Under the pieces are notes generated by a model. It did not search any database and was not told the origin of the DNA. It saw nothing but the letters and a program-made list of their open reading frames with translations. The position numbers were made by a program, and so were the translations under genes. This document shows, piece by piece, positions 27,915-36,179 of a stretch of 64,000 bases of DNA. This DNA is from Kushneria indalinina DSM 14324 (GTDB lineage: Bacteria > Pseudomonadota > Gammaproteobacteria > Pseudomonadales > Halomonadaceae): NCBI RefSeq assembly GCF_003385845.1, contig NZ_QRDJ01000008.1, forward strand, positions 310,001 to 374,000. The letters are read 5' to 3'. Position 1 is the first letter of the stretch; every line of letters begins with the position of its first letter.

Positions 27915-28376
27915 TTACACGGCAGCCGTTTGCAGCACGCTCAGATTGGCCCGTGCCAACCAGTGATACTCGGGGTTCTCGCCGGGCCGATAGAGCACGC
28001 CGTTGAAGGTGCCCAGGCCGCTGTCGGCGAGGGTGTCCACGCTTAAGCTGATCGCCAATGGCTGATCAAGAGGGAGATGATCAACCCGGGCCTCGAACCG
28101 GCGCGCGCCCAGCAGCATGCCCTGGCGGGGTGTGCCGCCCTCCCGGGGCTGCAGGGTCGACCAGGCGGCCGAGGCCTGGGCCATCCACTCCAGCGCCACC
28201 TGCACCGGGATGCCACGCGGTTCGGCAAAAAGATCCCCTGATGAGGGCGTGACGGCCACCACGATGCGCTCGGCATCAGCGTCCACCACGTGATCGAGCA
28301 GACACATCGGCCCCTGATGCGGCACCAGCGATGCCATGGGCGGCCAGCCGGGCTGCTCAGTACGGGACTCACCCAT
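27915..28376 (-). CDS. apeP: Hotdog-fold 3-hydroxyacyl-ACP dehydratase (ApeP-like)
   Basis: A 153-residue single hotdog domain. PHQGPMCLLDHVVDADAERIVV resembles the start of ApeP/FabZ-like dehydratases, and QVALEWMAQASAAWS is the central helix of the fold. It should remove water from 3-hydroxyacyl-ACP to give the conjugated double bonds. Its ATG at 28376 overlaps the ketosynthase stop by eight bases. A second dehydratase domain is fused to the AMP-ligase at 36176, matching the two-dehydratase layout (ApeI and ApeP) of described clusters. Confidence 0.85.
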   Translation of the reverse strand: MGESRTEQPGWPPMASLVPHQGPMCLLDHVVDADAERIVVAVTPSSGDLFAEPRGIPVQVALEWMAQASAAWSTLQPREGGTPRQGMLLGARRFEARVDHLPLDQPLAISLSVDTLADSGLGTFNGVLYRPGENPEYHWLARANLSVLQTAAV

Positions 28377-29547
28377 CGCTGCGCTCCAGTACCAGGGCGG
28401 CGTTGTTGCCGCCAAAGGCAAAGGCGTTGGAGAGCGCCACGCGCGGCTGTCCGGTGGTATCGGCATCTACCAGCGACAGCGGCATCAGCGTCTCATCAAG
28501 CGCTTGATCATGAACGTGGCGCGGCAGGAAGCCGTGTTCCAGCGCCAGCCAGCAAAAGGCAGCTTCAAGTGCACCGGCGGCGCCCAGGGTATGGCCGGTC
28601 AGCGCCTTGGTCGAACTGGCCGGCGGCGGGTGCTCACCGAACACATCATGCAAAGCCAGCGCTTCCATGGCGTCGTTGTGCGTGGTGGCCGTGCCATGCA
28701 GGTTGAGATAGTCGATTTCGCCAGGGCTGCGACCGGCCATGTTGAGTGCCTGACGGATGGCGGTAATGGCGCCCTGGCCGTCCGGTGCCGGTGCCGAGAT
28801 GTGGTGGGCGTCCGAGCTTTCGCCGTAGCCGGTGAGCTGAACGCCGCCGGCCTCGCGGGTGACGATGAACAGTGCCGCGGCCTCGCCGATATTGATGCCG
28901 CACCGATCCCGGGTAAACGGCTGACACGGCGCATCGCTGATCGCTCCCAGGGCGTCAAAGCCGTGAACGGTCAGGTTGCACAGGGTGTCGGCGCCGCCGG
29001 CAATCACGGCGTCCGCCTGCCCGGACAGCAGCAGTCGGCGCGCCGCACTCAGCGCCCGGGCACCGGAGCTGCAGGCCGTGGAGATGGTCCAGGCCGGCCC
29101 CGACAGCCCCAGATGGGCGCGAATGAAATGCGCCGGCGCACCGAGCTCCTGATGGGCATAGCGATAGCGCTCGTCAAAGTCGTTGCCCGGTCCGGTGCGG
29201 GCAATGGCGGCCTCGGTTTCCGAGATGCCTGAGGTACTGGTGCCCATGACCACCGCGATACGGTGCGGTGCATGACGCGCCAGGGCCTCGTCAAGCTGTG
29301 GCCCGAGCGCCTTCAGCGCCGTGGCGATCAGCCGGTTGTTGCGGCTGGCGTGCTCGACAGGCCAGGCGTCACCCGAAACCAGCGCCGCCGTGACATCGCC
29401 CAGCGCCAGCATGCGGCCGGGCGTGTAGCGTTCGCTGACCGTCAGCCCGCGCCGCCCGGTGGTCAGCGCGTCGATAATGGTGTCGTGATCACCGCCGAGG
29501 CTGCAGATCACGGCAGGGGATGAGAGTCGACAGTGCGCGGATGTCAT
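28369..29547 (-). CDS. apeO: Beta-ketoacyl-ACP synthase (ApeO-like ketosynthase)
   Basis: A 392-residue KAS II-type condensing enzyme that elongates the aryl polyene with malonyl units. The full catalytic triad is present: Cys159 in STACSSGARA, His284 in HGTATTHND and His319 in KALTGHTLGAAG. It should pair with the cysteine-less chain-length factor encoded at 38860. It is the only complete ketosynthase in the operon. ATGA links it to the DUF3261 gene upstream. Confidence 0.92.
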   Translation of the reverse strand: MTSAHCRLSSPAVICSLGGDHDTIIDALTTGRRGLTVSERYTPGRMLALGDVTAALVSGDAWPVEHASRNNRLIATALKALGPQLDEALARHAPHRIAVVMGTSTSGISETEAAIARTGPGNDFDERYRYAHQELGAPAHFIRAHLGLSGPAWTISTACSSGARALSAARRLLLSGQADAVIAGGADTLCNLTVHGFDALGAISDAPCQPFTRDRCGINIGEAAALFIVTREAGGVQLTGYGESSDAHHISAPAPDGQGAITAIRQALNMAGRSPGEIDYLNLHGTATTHNDAMEALALHDVFGEHPPPASSTKALTGHTLGAAGALEAAFCWLALEHGFLPRHVHDQALDETLMPLSLVDADTTGQPRVALSNAFAFGGNNAALVLERSDG

Positions 29548-30161
29548 GGGGTCTCTCCGGCGTTGTTGTCATCGCCAAAGGGCGTGATGACCATGCGATA
29601 GCCGATCTGAAAATCGGTCAGCACGTCATGGGTCTGATCCACGGGTGTGTTGATGGTATCGATACGGGCGATAAGCGTGTCGCCATCGAGAATTTCGCGC
29701 ACCCGGCCATGCTCGAAGCGCTGGTCGCGCACCTGCCAGGCACTGCCCTGAAAGGCGTCCTGTAGCTCAGCCTCCGAGCGCAGGCTCCACTCCAGGCGCT
29801 GGACAAACCACTTCGCCGGGAAGGGCGGCTTGTCCATGATTGACTGGGTGTAGCGCGCGCCCTCGTCATCACGGATCAGGGTGACAAGACGCTGGCCGGT
29901 GGGCGTGGCGATCACCACGCGCAGGCCTTCCGGGGAGAGACGAATGACCGACAGCAGCGTCTGCGCATCGCGCGCATCGTCAAAGGGCGTGATGGTCAGT
30001 TTGCGCTTGAGGGTTTGCGCCTCGCCCTCCCAGCCGGGCGCGGTCCGGGGCGCCATGGCCGGGGCGCTGCAGCCGGCCAGCAGGGCTAGGATCAGCAGGA
30101 GCGCGCAGGGCCACAGGCGGCGCGCTGAAAGCGAGTGTGGCAGAAAGGGCAGTGCTGTCAT
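29544..30161 (-). CDS. DUF3261 lipoprotein of the APE operon
   Basis: A 205-residue lipoprotein with a long signal peptide and lipobox LALLAGC. The mature domain is a LolB/LppX-like half-barrel by pattern (alternating strands, e.g. WEGEAQTLKRKLTIT), as in the DUF3261 proteins that recur in aryl polyene clusters. It probably sits in the outer membrane and helps receive or place the pigment lipid delivered by the LolA-like carrier. That function is inferred from the cluster. It overlaps the flavoprotein stop by ATGA. Confidence 0.82.
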   Translation of the reverse strand: MTALPFLPHSLSARRLWPCALLLILALLAGCSAPAMAPRTAPGWEGEAQTLKRKLTITPFDDARDAQTLLSVIRLSPEGLRVVIATPTGQRLVTLIRDDEGARYTQSIMDKPPFPAKWFVQRLEWSLRSEAELQDAFQGSAWQVRDQRFEHGRVREILDGDTLIARIDTINTPVDQTHDVLTDFQIGYRMVITPFGDDNNAGETP

Positions 30162-31459
30162 GCGGCGTGTCCACACAGTTGGGCCAGGGTGTCGAGATGG
30201 CGACGCGGCTGGCTGACGAAGGGGTTGTCGTCATCCCATGCGTAGCCTGCCAGTACGGCGCTGATCATGCGTCGCAGGTAGGCCGGCGGCTCGGGATGGA
30301 AAATGATGGCCGGCAGGCGGCCGTCATACCAGGCCTCCACGAAGGCGCGGAAGGTATCGATACCGTGGCGCAGCGGGCGCTCGAAATCCCCCTGCCAGTC
30401 CGCGTCACCGCCTTCAAGCTGCGCCCTGACCAGCGGCGTAGCCAGGTAGGCCGAGCGCACCGCAACGGTGACGCCGGAGGAGAAGATGGGGTCGAGAAAC
30501 TCGCCGGCGTTGCCGAGAATGGCATAGCCCGGGCCGGTGAGGCTGGTAACGTTGCGGCTGTAACCGCCCAGCGAGGCGACGGGACGATGGGGCCTTTCAA
30601 CATCAAGCCAGCCATCAAGTTCACTAAAGGCATCAAAGCAGGCCTGAAAGCCCGGCGCTTCATCCGTATCAGGCCCGGTCAGGTGTGCCAGTTCGTCAGG
30701 CGCGCCGACAAAGCCGGTTGAGGCGCGGCCGTTGGCAAAGGGAATGACCCAGTACCAGACGTTGGCACGGGCGTGCAGTCCGATCTGGATCTTGGTGCGG
30801 TCAAACGCGTACGTCTCGCAGGCCTCCGGCTTGAGCGGCAGATGGGTAAAAAGGGCTTGTCGCTGCGTCAGATGCGTCTCTTCCAGCGTGCCCTCAAGGC
30901 GCGCCAGCACCTGGGCCAGACCGCTGGCATCCAGCACGAAGCGCGCCTTCAGCCGCCATTGCTGGCCCTGTTCATCGCAAATGGTCAGCGCCGGCGCGTG
31001 CCGGTCGCTGTCAAAGGCCATGACCCGCTGGCCGAAGCGCACCTCGGCGCCACGCGCACACGCCGCCTCGATCAGGCGCTGATCAAAGTCGGCGCGCTCG
31101 ACCTGCCAGGCCTGCCCGGTGCCCTCGCTCGATTTGTCCTCGAAATCGATATCCACTCGCTGGTCGCCGCGCACAAAGCGGGCGCCGTTTTTCATCTGAT
31201 AGCCGGCATCGGTGATCATGTCGGCAAGGCCGGCGCGCTCAAGATCCATCAGGCACTGTGGCAACAGGCTTTCGCCGATGGAAAAGCGCGGAAAGTGCGC
31301 CGCCTCGATCACAAGGACGCGATAGCCGGCGTCGGCCAGCATGGCCGCTGCGACGGCACCGGCCGGCCCGGCGCCGATCACGGCCACATCGGTGTCCTGC
31401 TCGGGGGTCCCTGTTTCAGACATCATGGTCTCGGTCAGGCGTGATGCAGAAGTTGTCAT
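30158..31459 (-). CDS. FAD-dependent halogenase-like monooxygenase of the APE operon
   Basis: A flavoprotein of about 433 residues. GxGxxG is at 29-34 (IGAGPAG), followed by the family's FPRFSIGESLLP. Two halogenase hallmarks are visible: a lysine in YQMKNGARF (Lys90) where phenol/pyrrole halogenases carry their catalytic lysine, and WYWVIP (235-240), fitting the WxWxIP motif. The same motifs can persist in non-halogenating relatives, and APE clusters often contain such a gene. Aryl halogenation, as in brominated xanthomonadin, is therefore possible but unproved. ATGs at 31471 and 31459 are both usable; neither has a clear ribosome site, which suggests translational coupling to the MMPL gene. 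Confidence 0.8.
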   Translation of the reverse strand: MTTSASRLTETMMSETGTPEQDTDVAVIGAGPAGAVAAAMLADAGYRVLVIEAAHFPRFSIGESLLPQCLMDLERAGLADMITDAGYQMKNGARFVRGDQRVDIDFEDKSSEGTGQAWQVERADFDQRLIEAACARGAEVRFGQRVMAFDSDRHAPALTICDEQGQQWRLKARFVLDASGLAQVLARLEGTLEETHLTQRQALFTHLPLKPEACETYAFDRTKIQIGLHARANVWYWVIPFANGRASTGFVGAPDELAHLTGPDTDEAPGFQACFDAFSELDGWLDVERPHRPVASLGGYSRNVTSLTGPGYAILGNAGEFLDPIFSSGVTVAVRSAYLATPLVRAQLEGGDADWQGDFERPLRHGIDTFRAFVEAWYDGRLPAIIFHPEPPAYLRRMISAVLAGYAWDDDNPFVSQPRRHLDTLAQLCGHAA

Positions 31460-31463
31460 GGCG

Positions 31464-33785
31464 TTATCCATGGTCATGGGCATTGTCATGAGGTGTGGTC
31501 TGATCCGGCGGCAGGCGGTGCTGCACCAGCGCCGTGAGCAGCCAGACGCTGGCCAGCCCGATCAGGGTGGTCATGCCGATGTGGTGCAGTACCGGCGTGG
31601 CACTGAAGGCCAGCAGGCCAAAGGCCAGCAGACTCGAAATGATTGACAGCGTGATCGCAAGCCAGGCGTGATGCGCTCTGGGATGTTCCTGCATGAAGAT
31701 GCCGGCGTCCAGCCCGATGCCCAGCACCAGCAAAAGCGCCAGCTGATGGAACAGATTGAGCGGCACCCCCAGCAGGGCGTAGAGCGTGAGCACGGTCAGG
31801 ATGGCGCCGCCGGCCGGGGCGATGACCCGCCAGGTGCGCCACCGATAGCGCAGCGCCAGCAACAGGGTCAGCGCAACAAGGGCGCCGGCGACCCACTGCG
31901 CGATCTGACGGCGCAGCTCGCCCAGCACCGCGCTGATCTGCTCGACCCGGTCGACCAGCTCGATGTTTTCATCACTGCGCGCAAGGCTTGCCAGCTGCTG
32001 GCGCGCACGATCATCGATGCCGCCGTTGAGCGTGATCATGCCACCCACCTGGCCCCGGTCGATCTCGCCAAGCCACAGGCGCTGGTCGCTCTCGCCCAGC
32101 GGGCTTGCCAGCCAGTGATCCAGCGTCAGCGGGGGGGACTGCTCCAGGGCTTCCAGGGCGCGCTCGTACAGGGCCGGCGGCAGCCCGGCCGAGGCATAGA
32201 CCTGATCGAGCTGCTGCTGATAGAGCGTGCGGGTGCGCTCAAGGTTGGTACTCTGACGTGACCGGGAGGGCACGCGCTCGGCCAGACTGGTGTAGCCGCC
32301 CAGATGGCCCTCCTGCATCAGCGACTCCAGCAGGGGATTGAGCGATTCGACGCGGCCGAGAAAGCCTTCGGTGTCGTGGGCCATGACCAGCAGATAGACG
32401 GTGCCGGTATCGCGGCCCAGCTCGCGTTGAACCAGTGCCTCATCGCCCAGCAGCTGCTGTGAGGAGGTGTTGATCAAGCGCAGGCTGTCATCGCCCTGCA
32501 GGCGCACGCCGGCAATACTGATGGCCACCAGTGCCAGTACCAGCGCCAGCCGCGGCCCGAGCCGGCCGCGTAGCCGGTCGAGTACCCCCCAGAGCCTTTC
32601 GGCCAGCGCTCGCGTACCCGGCGTGGTATGCACGCGCGTCAGCGGCAGCCACAGCACCACCGTCAGCCAGGCGCCCACCAGACCGCAGCCGGCAAATATG
32701 GCCATCTGACGCAGCCCCGGCATGGGCGTGAAGGCCTGCACCACGTAGGCCATGACGCTGGTCACCAGCCCGAGTGCCAGCCCCGGCAGCATGCGGCGCA
32801 GCCGGAACTCTCGGCCTGCCAGCGTGCGGGCGCACTGCAGGTGCAGCGCATAATCGATCGCCACCCCGATCAGACTGCTGCCAAAGGCAATGGTCAACAG
32901 ATGAATGCCCTGAAACCACCACAGCGTGATCGCCAGGGCAAACACGCCGCCGGCGACCAGCGGCAGCAGCAGGGTGGCGATCGTGACCGGCGAGCGAAAG
33001 ACCACCAGCAAAATCAACAGCACGCCGATCAGCGAGCCCAGCCCGATGGTGCTGATCTCGCTTTTGGCCTGATGGGCGCCATCGGCGGCGTGAAAGACCA
33101 TGCCGGAGCGCCATAGCTGCGCGTCGGGGTGCGCCCCCTGGAAGTCGTTGATGGCGTCGGTCAGGCGATCCTGCAGGCCGGTGTCCCAGGCATTGCCTGA
33201 AAGCGTTGCGGTCATGACCACCAGCGACCGGCCGTCCACCTCGAGCGTGACCAGATCGCCCCGGGTATCGAAACGGGTGGAGAGCTGACTGTCGAGCCAG
33301 CGATCCAGCAGCCCGAAGGGGTCGCGTACCGGATGCTGATCAAGCCCGGTGGGCATGATCAGTGAGGCCAGCGCCTGACGGCGCAGATCGTCGGTGTCAC
33401 CACTGTCGATGGTGGCGCGCAGATTCTCGCCCAGCAGGCGATAGCGCGACGGGCCCAGCACCTCCAGCAGATTGTCGAGCTGATAATCGCCGGGGCGATA
33501 GCGCAGTTCACTGACTACGTCGGCGTCTTCGAGCGTCTGTGCCAGCGCACCCGATGCCTCGTTCGGCTGCTCGGCCTCCAGCAGCAGCACGAAGCGATGG
33601 GTGAAAGGGGCGCTGAGCTGATCGTTGGCGCGATCGACCCCGGGAGACTGGTGGGTCTCGGGCAACAGCGCTGTAATGCGGGTATCAAGGCTTGCCCCAC
33701 GCAGCAGTTGAACGCTGCTGAAGGCCAGACAGGCCGTCAGGACCATCAGCCACAAAAGGGCTGGCAGGCGCGTGGCGCGCATCAT
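31464..33785 (-). CDS. MMPL/RND-type lipid exporter of the APE operon
   Basis: A 773-residue inner-membrane protein with two repeats of one helix, a large periplasmic domain and five helices, the MMPL layout. Recognisable parts are the TRITALLPETHQSPG start of the first periplasmic domain, GSSLIGVAIDYALH and, in the second half, LALLLVLGIGLDAGIFMQE, each with the helix-4 Asp of proton-driven pumps. It is expected to export the finished aryl-polyene lipid from the inner membrane, working with the LolA-like carrier. It starts two bases after the LolA-like stop. Confidence 0.9.
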   Translation of the reverse strand: MMRATRLPALLWLMVLTACLAFSSVQLLRGASLDTRITALLPETHQSPGVDRANDQLSAPFTHRFVLLLEAEQPNEASGALAQTLEDADVVSELRYRPGDYQLDNLLEVLGPSRYRLLGENLRATIDSGDTDDLRRQALASLIMPTGLDQHPVRDPFGLLDRWLDSQLSTRFDTRGDLVTLEVDGRSLVVMTATLSGNAWDTGLQDRLTDAINDFQGAHPDAQLWRSGMVFHAADGAHQAKSEISTIGLGSLIGVLLILLVVFRSPVTIATLLLPLVAGGVFALAITLWWFQGIHLLTIAFGSSLIGVAIDYALHLQCARTLAGREFRLRRMLPGLALGLVTSVMAYVVQAFTPMPGLRQMAIFAGCGLVGAWLTVVLWLPLTRVHTTPGTRALAERLWGVLDRLRGRLGPRLALVLALVAISIAGVRLQGDDSLRLINTSSQQLLGDEALVQRELGRDTGTVYLLVMAHDTEGFLGRVESLNPLLESLMQEGHLGGYTSLAERVPSRSRQSTNLERTRTLYQQQLDQVYASAGLPPALYERALEALEQSPPLTLDHWLASPLGESDQRLWLGEIDRGQVGGMITLNGGIDDRARQQLASLARSDENIELVDRVEQISAVLGELRRQIAQWVAGALVALTLLLALRYRWRTWRVIAPAGGAILTVLTLYALLGVPLNLFHQLALLLVLGIGLDAGIFMQEHPRAHHAWLAITLSIISSLLAFGLLAFSATPVLHHIGMTTLIGLASVWLLTALVQHRLPPDQTTPHDNAHDHG

Positions 33786-33787
33786 GG

Positions 33788-34387
33788 TTATGGCGCCTGT
33801 CGTGAGGAGGTATCAGCGGTGCCGGGGTCTTCCTCGGGGGGCAGCAGATGGATGTTGAGCCGATCCCCGTCAGCCATGGCCATGTTGATCTGCTCGAGGC
33901 GGTTATCGCCGCGCATGTCGATACTGTCGAGATACTCTGCCAGGCCCTGCTGACGCGGCACCAGGGTGGCGTGCCATGCCTGCTGGTTACCTTCAAGCGT
34001 GACCTCGAAACGATCTGCCAGCGTCGAGAGCTGACCATTGAGCAGCTGCATGATCAGGGTGGCCACGCCCGCCGGATCATCGTCGAGGCGCTCGCCGTTG
34101 CGACGGATGCCGGCTTCGGAAAGCTCCATGGTCTCTTCCACCGGTGATTCCAGCGACCAGGTCACGCGATTGCCCTGCTCGAAGCGGTAGCGACCGCGGC
34201 CATCAATCTGCGTATCCAGATCGGCCAGATAACGGGTCTGCTCGAAGCGACCGGCCACGTCGCCCTGGGCGGCCAGATGGTCTGCCAGCGACTCAAGGCT
34301 CATGGCGTGGGCCGGCAGGGCCGCAAGCCACAATGGAAGCGTGGCAAGGACAAGGGACAGTGATCGTAAGCGCTTGCGACAAGACAT
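33788..34387 (-). CDS. LolA-like periplasmic lipid carrier
   Basis: A 199-residue protein with a signal peptide ending LPAHA (about residue 27). The mature domain matches LolA-type carriers: SLADHLAAQGDVAGRFEQTRYLADLDTQ, then RYRFEQGNRVTWSLESP. LolA forms an open beta-barrel that holds acyl chains. Inside this operon it probably shuttles the polyene lipid across the periplasm to the DUF3261 lipoprotein. The start at 34387 is chosen because AGGAG precedes it and it gives a clean signal peptide. Confidence 0.87.
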   Translation of the reverse strand: MSCRKRLRSLSLVLATLPLWLAALPAHAMSLESLADHLAAQGDVAGRFEQTRYLADLDTQIDGRGRYRFEQGNRVTWSLESPVEETMELSEAGIRRNGERLDDDPAGVATLIMQLLNGQLSTLADRFEVTLEGNQQAWHATLVPRQQGLAEYLDSIDMRGDNRLEQINMAMADGDRLNIHLLPPEEDPGTADTSSRQAP

Positions 34388-34431
34388 GTAACTCAAGCTC
34401 CTGAGCCGACAGGACAGCGGGTGTCCGGGGG

Positions 34432-35394
34432 TTAACGGGGTGGGCGTGCGTCTGGTTTCTCGGACTGCCAGAACGGGTAAAAGTTGAACCACTGTAGCGG
34501 ATAACGACAGCAGAAATGCTCAAGGCGGCTGACAAAGTGCGCCATGGTTTCCTGCATCCAGGCATCGCGCTCCCGGCGCGACAGCGCCCCGGCGTCCCCC
34601 AGCGATTCGAAGTGCACGTGATGGGTCTGCCCCTCACGCGCGCAGACCAGCAGATAGAGCGGGCAGCGCAATAGCATGGCAAGCCAGAAGGCCCCCTCGG
34701 GGAAGGGCGCCTTTTGTCCGAGAAAGTCGATCCAGCGGCGCCTGGCACCTGCTTCAACGGGTTCGCGGTCGGCGGCGATGACCACAAAGCCGCCTTCGGC
34801 CACGCGGGCCTGAAGCCGCTGGGCCGTGGCGGGGCCCATGTCGCTGACCTCGATCATCTCCACCGGCATGGGACGGTCAATCCCGGCAAACAGGGAATTA
34901 AAGCGTTGCGCATGCTGCGTATGCATGACCACGCTCATCTTCAGGTCGCGGCGCAGGCGGCCCAGCGCCTGACAGACCTCGTGGCTGCCCAGATGCGTGA
35001 CCACGATAATGCCGCCCCGGCCGGCATCGATGGCGGCTCTGAGTGTCTCGCGCTGTTCGATATGGATGGATTCGGGCGTAATGCGCCCGTAGAGCGCCAG
35101 CACCTTGTCCAGAATGGCCGTACCGAAGGTCGTGAAGTGGCGCACGGTGGTCAGGCGCGGCAGCGCCACCGACGGGCAGAAGGCCTTCAGGCGCTGCTGG
35201 TACTCCCTGGAGGCGTGCCGCGCGATCGGTCGGCGCAGCCAATAGTAGAGCCCGACCAGAAACAGGACCCCCTGATAGGCGCGCGCGCCGAAGCGGTCGT
35301 AAATGGCCAGCATCAGACGAATACCCCTGAGCGAGCCGGATTCGCTGATGGCCGACCAGTGGCGTTTGGCGCGTCTGCGTTGCAGTGATGTCAT
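34432..35394 (-). CDS. LpxL/HtrB-like acyltransferase of the APE operon
   Basis: A 320-residue lysophospholipid acyltransferase-family protein with one N-terminal membrane helix (GVLFLVGLYYWL). The catalytic H-x4-E motif is HLGSHE in VVTHLGSHEVCQAL, and ADREP is the second family motif. LpxL-type enzymes move an acyl chain from ACP to a sugar lipid, so this one may attach the polyene acyl chain to its carrier lipid. It starts with ATGA over the glycosyltransferase stop. Confidence 0.88.
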   Translation of the reverse strand: MTSLQRRRAKRHWSAISESGSLRGIRLMLAIYDRFGARAYQGVLFLVGLYYWLRRPIARHASREYQQRLKAFCPSVALPRLTTVRHFTTFGTAILDKVLALYGRITPESIHIEQRETLRAAIDAGRGGIIVVTHLGSHEVCQALGRLRRDLKMSVVMHTQHAQRFNSLFAGIDRPMPVEMIEVSDMGPATAQRLQARVAEGGFVVIAADREPVEAGARRRWIDFLGQKAPFPEGAFWLAMLLRCPLYLLVCAREGQTHHVHFESLGDAGALSRRERDAWMQETMAHFVSRLEHFCCRYPLQWFNFYPFWQSEKPDARPPR

Positions 35395-36179
35395 GAGGAA
35401 CTCTTGTCTTGCACGTTGTGCGGATGCCGCCAGCGTCTGAGCAGCAGCGTCGGCAGTCGTATCAACATCCCCAGCGTCAGGCGCAGATGCATGCGTGCCA
35501 TCAGGACGTTGTCGCGAAACATTCGGAAATGGGACACGCCATCCGTGGGATAGGTGACCCGCACCGGCAGATTGTCGACCGGCTGGCCGGTCCAGAACCA
35601 GCGCACCAGCACCTCGGTATCAAACTCCATGCGATCGCCACAGCCGTGGCGTGCCAGCAGGGTATTAACCGGGGCCAGCGGGTAAAGGCGCACGCCACAC
35701 ATGGTGTCGCGTAGCGCCGTGGAGAGCGTATTGCACCACACCCACACATGGGTGATATAGCGACTGATAAAGCGGTGCAGCGGCACGCTGTGATCAAAGC
35801 GCGGATAGCCAATGAAAAGCCGCTCGGGCTGCTGCCGGGCCGCCTCGATGAAGGGCGGCAGACTCCGGCGATCATGTTGGCCGTCGGCATCCACCTGCAG
35901 GGCGTGGGTAAAGCCAAGCGACTGGGCATGGGCAAGTCCGCTGCGCACGGCATGGCCCTTGCCCCGGTTACGCCCAATGCGCAACAGATGTACGTCACTC
36001 GCCTGCGCCAGTTGATCAAGCACCGCGGCGCAGGCGGCATGACTGCCATCATCGATGAGCACGATGGGCAGATCCAGCGAGGCCAGCCCTTCGCAGGTCG
36101 CCACAATGGCATGTTCATGGTTGTACACCGGCACCAGCACGCAGGGGGAAAACGCAGCGCCGTCGCGGGCATGATTCAT
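35391..36179 (-). CDS. Family 2 glycosyltransferase of the APE operon
   Basis: A 262-residue GT-A glycosyltransferase similar to dolichyl-phosphate-mannose-type synthases. LVPVYNHEHAIVATCEGL, VLIDDGS and QVDADGQHD supply the nucleotide- and metal-binding aspartates. A C-terminal amphipathic helix may hold it to the membrane. It probably builds the sugar part of the polyene lipid anchor. Both ends overlap neighbours by ATGA. Confidence 0.9.
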   Translation of the reverse strand: MNHARDGAAFSPCVLVPVYNHEHAIVATCEGLASLDLPIVLIDDGSHAACAAVLDQLAQASDVHLLRIGRNRGKGHAVRSGLAHAQSLGFTHALQVDADGQHDRRSLPPFIEAARQQPERLFIGYPRFDHSVPLHRFISRYITHVWVWCNTLSTALRDTMCGVRLYPLAPVNTLLARHGCGDRMEFDTEVLVRWFWTGQPVDNLPVRVTYPTDGVSHFRMFRDNVLMARMHLRLTLGMLIRLPTLLLRRWRHPHNVQDKSSS

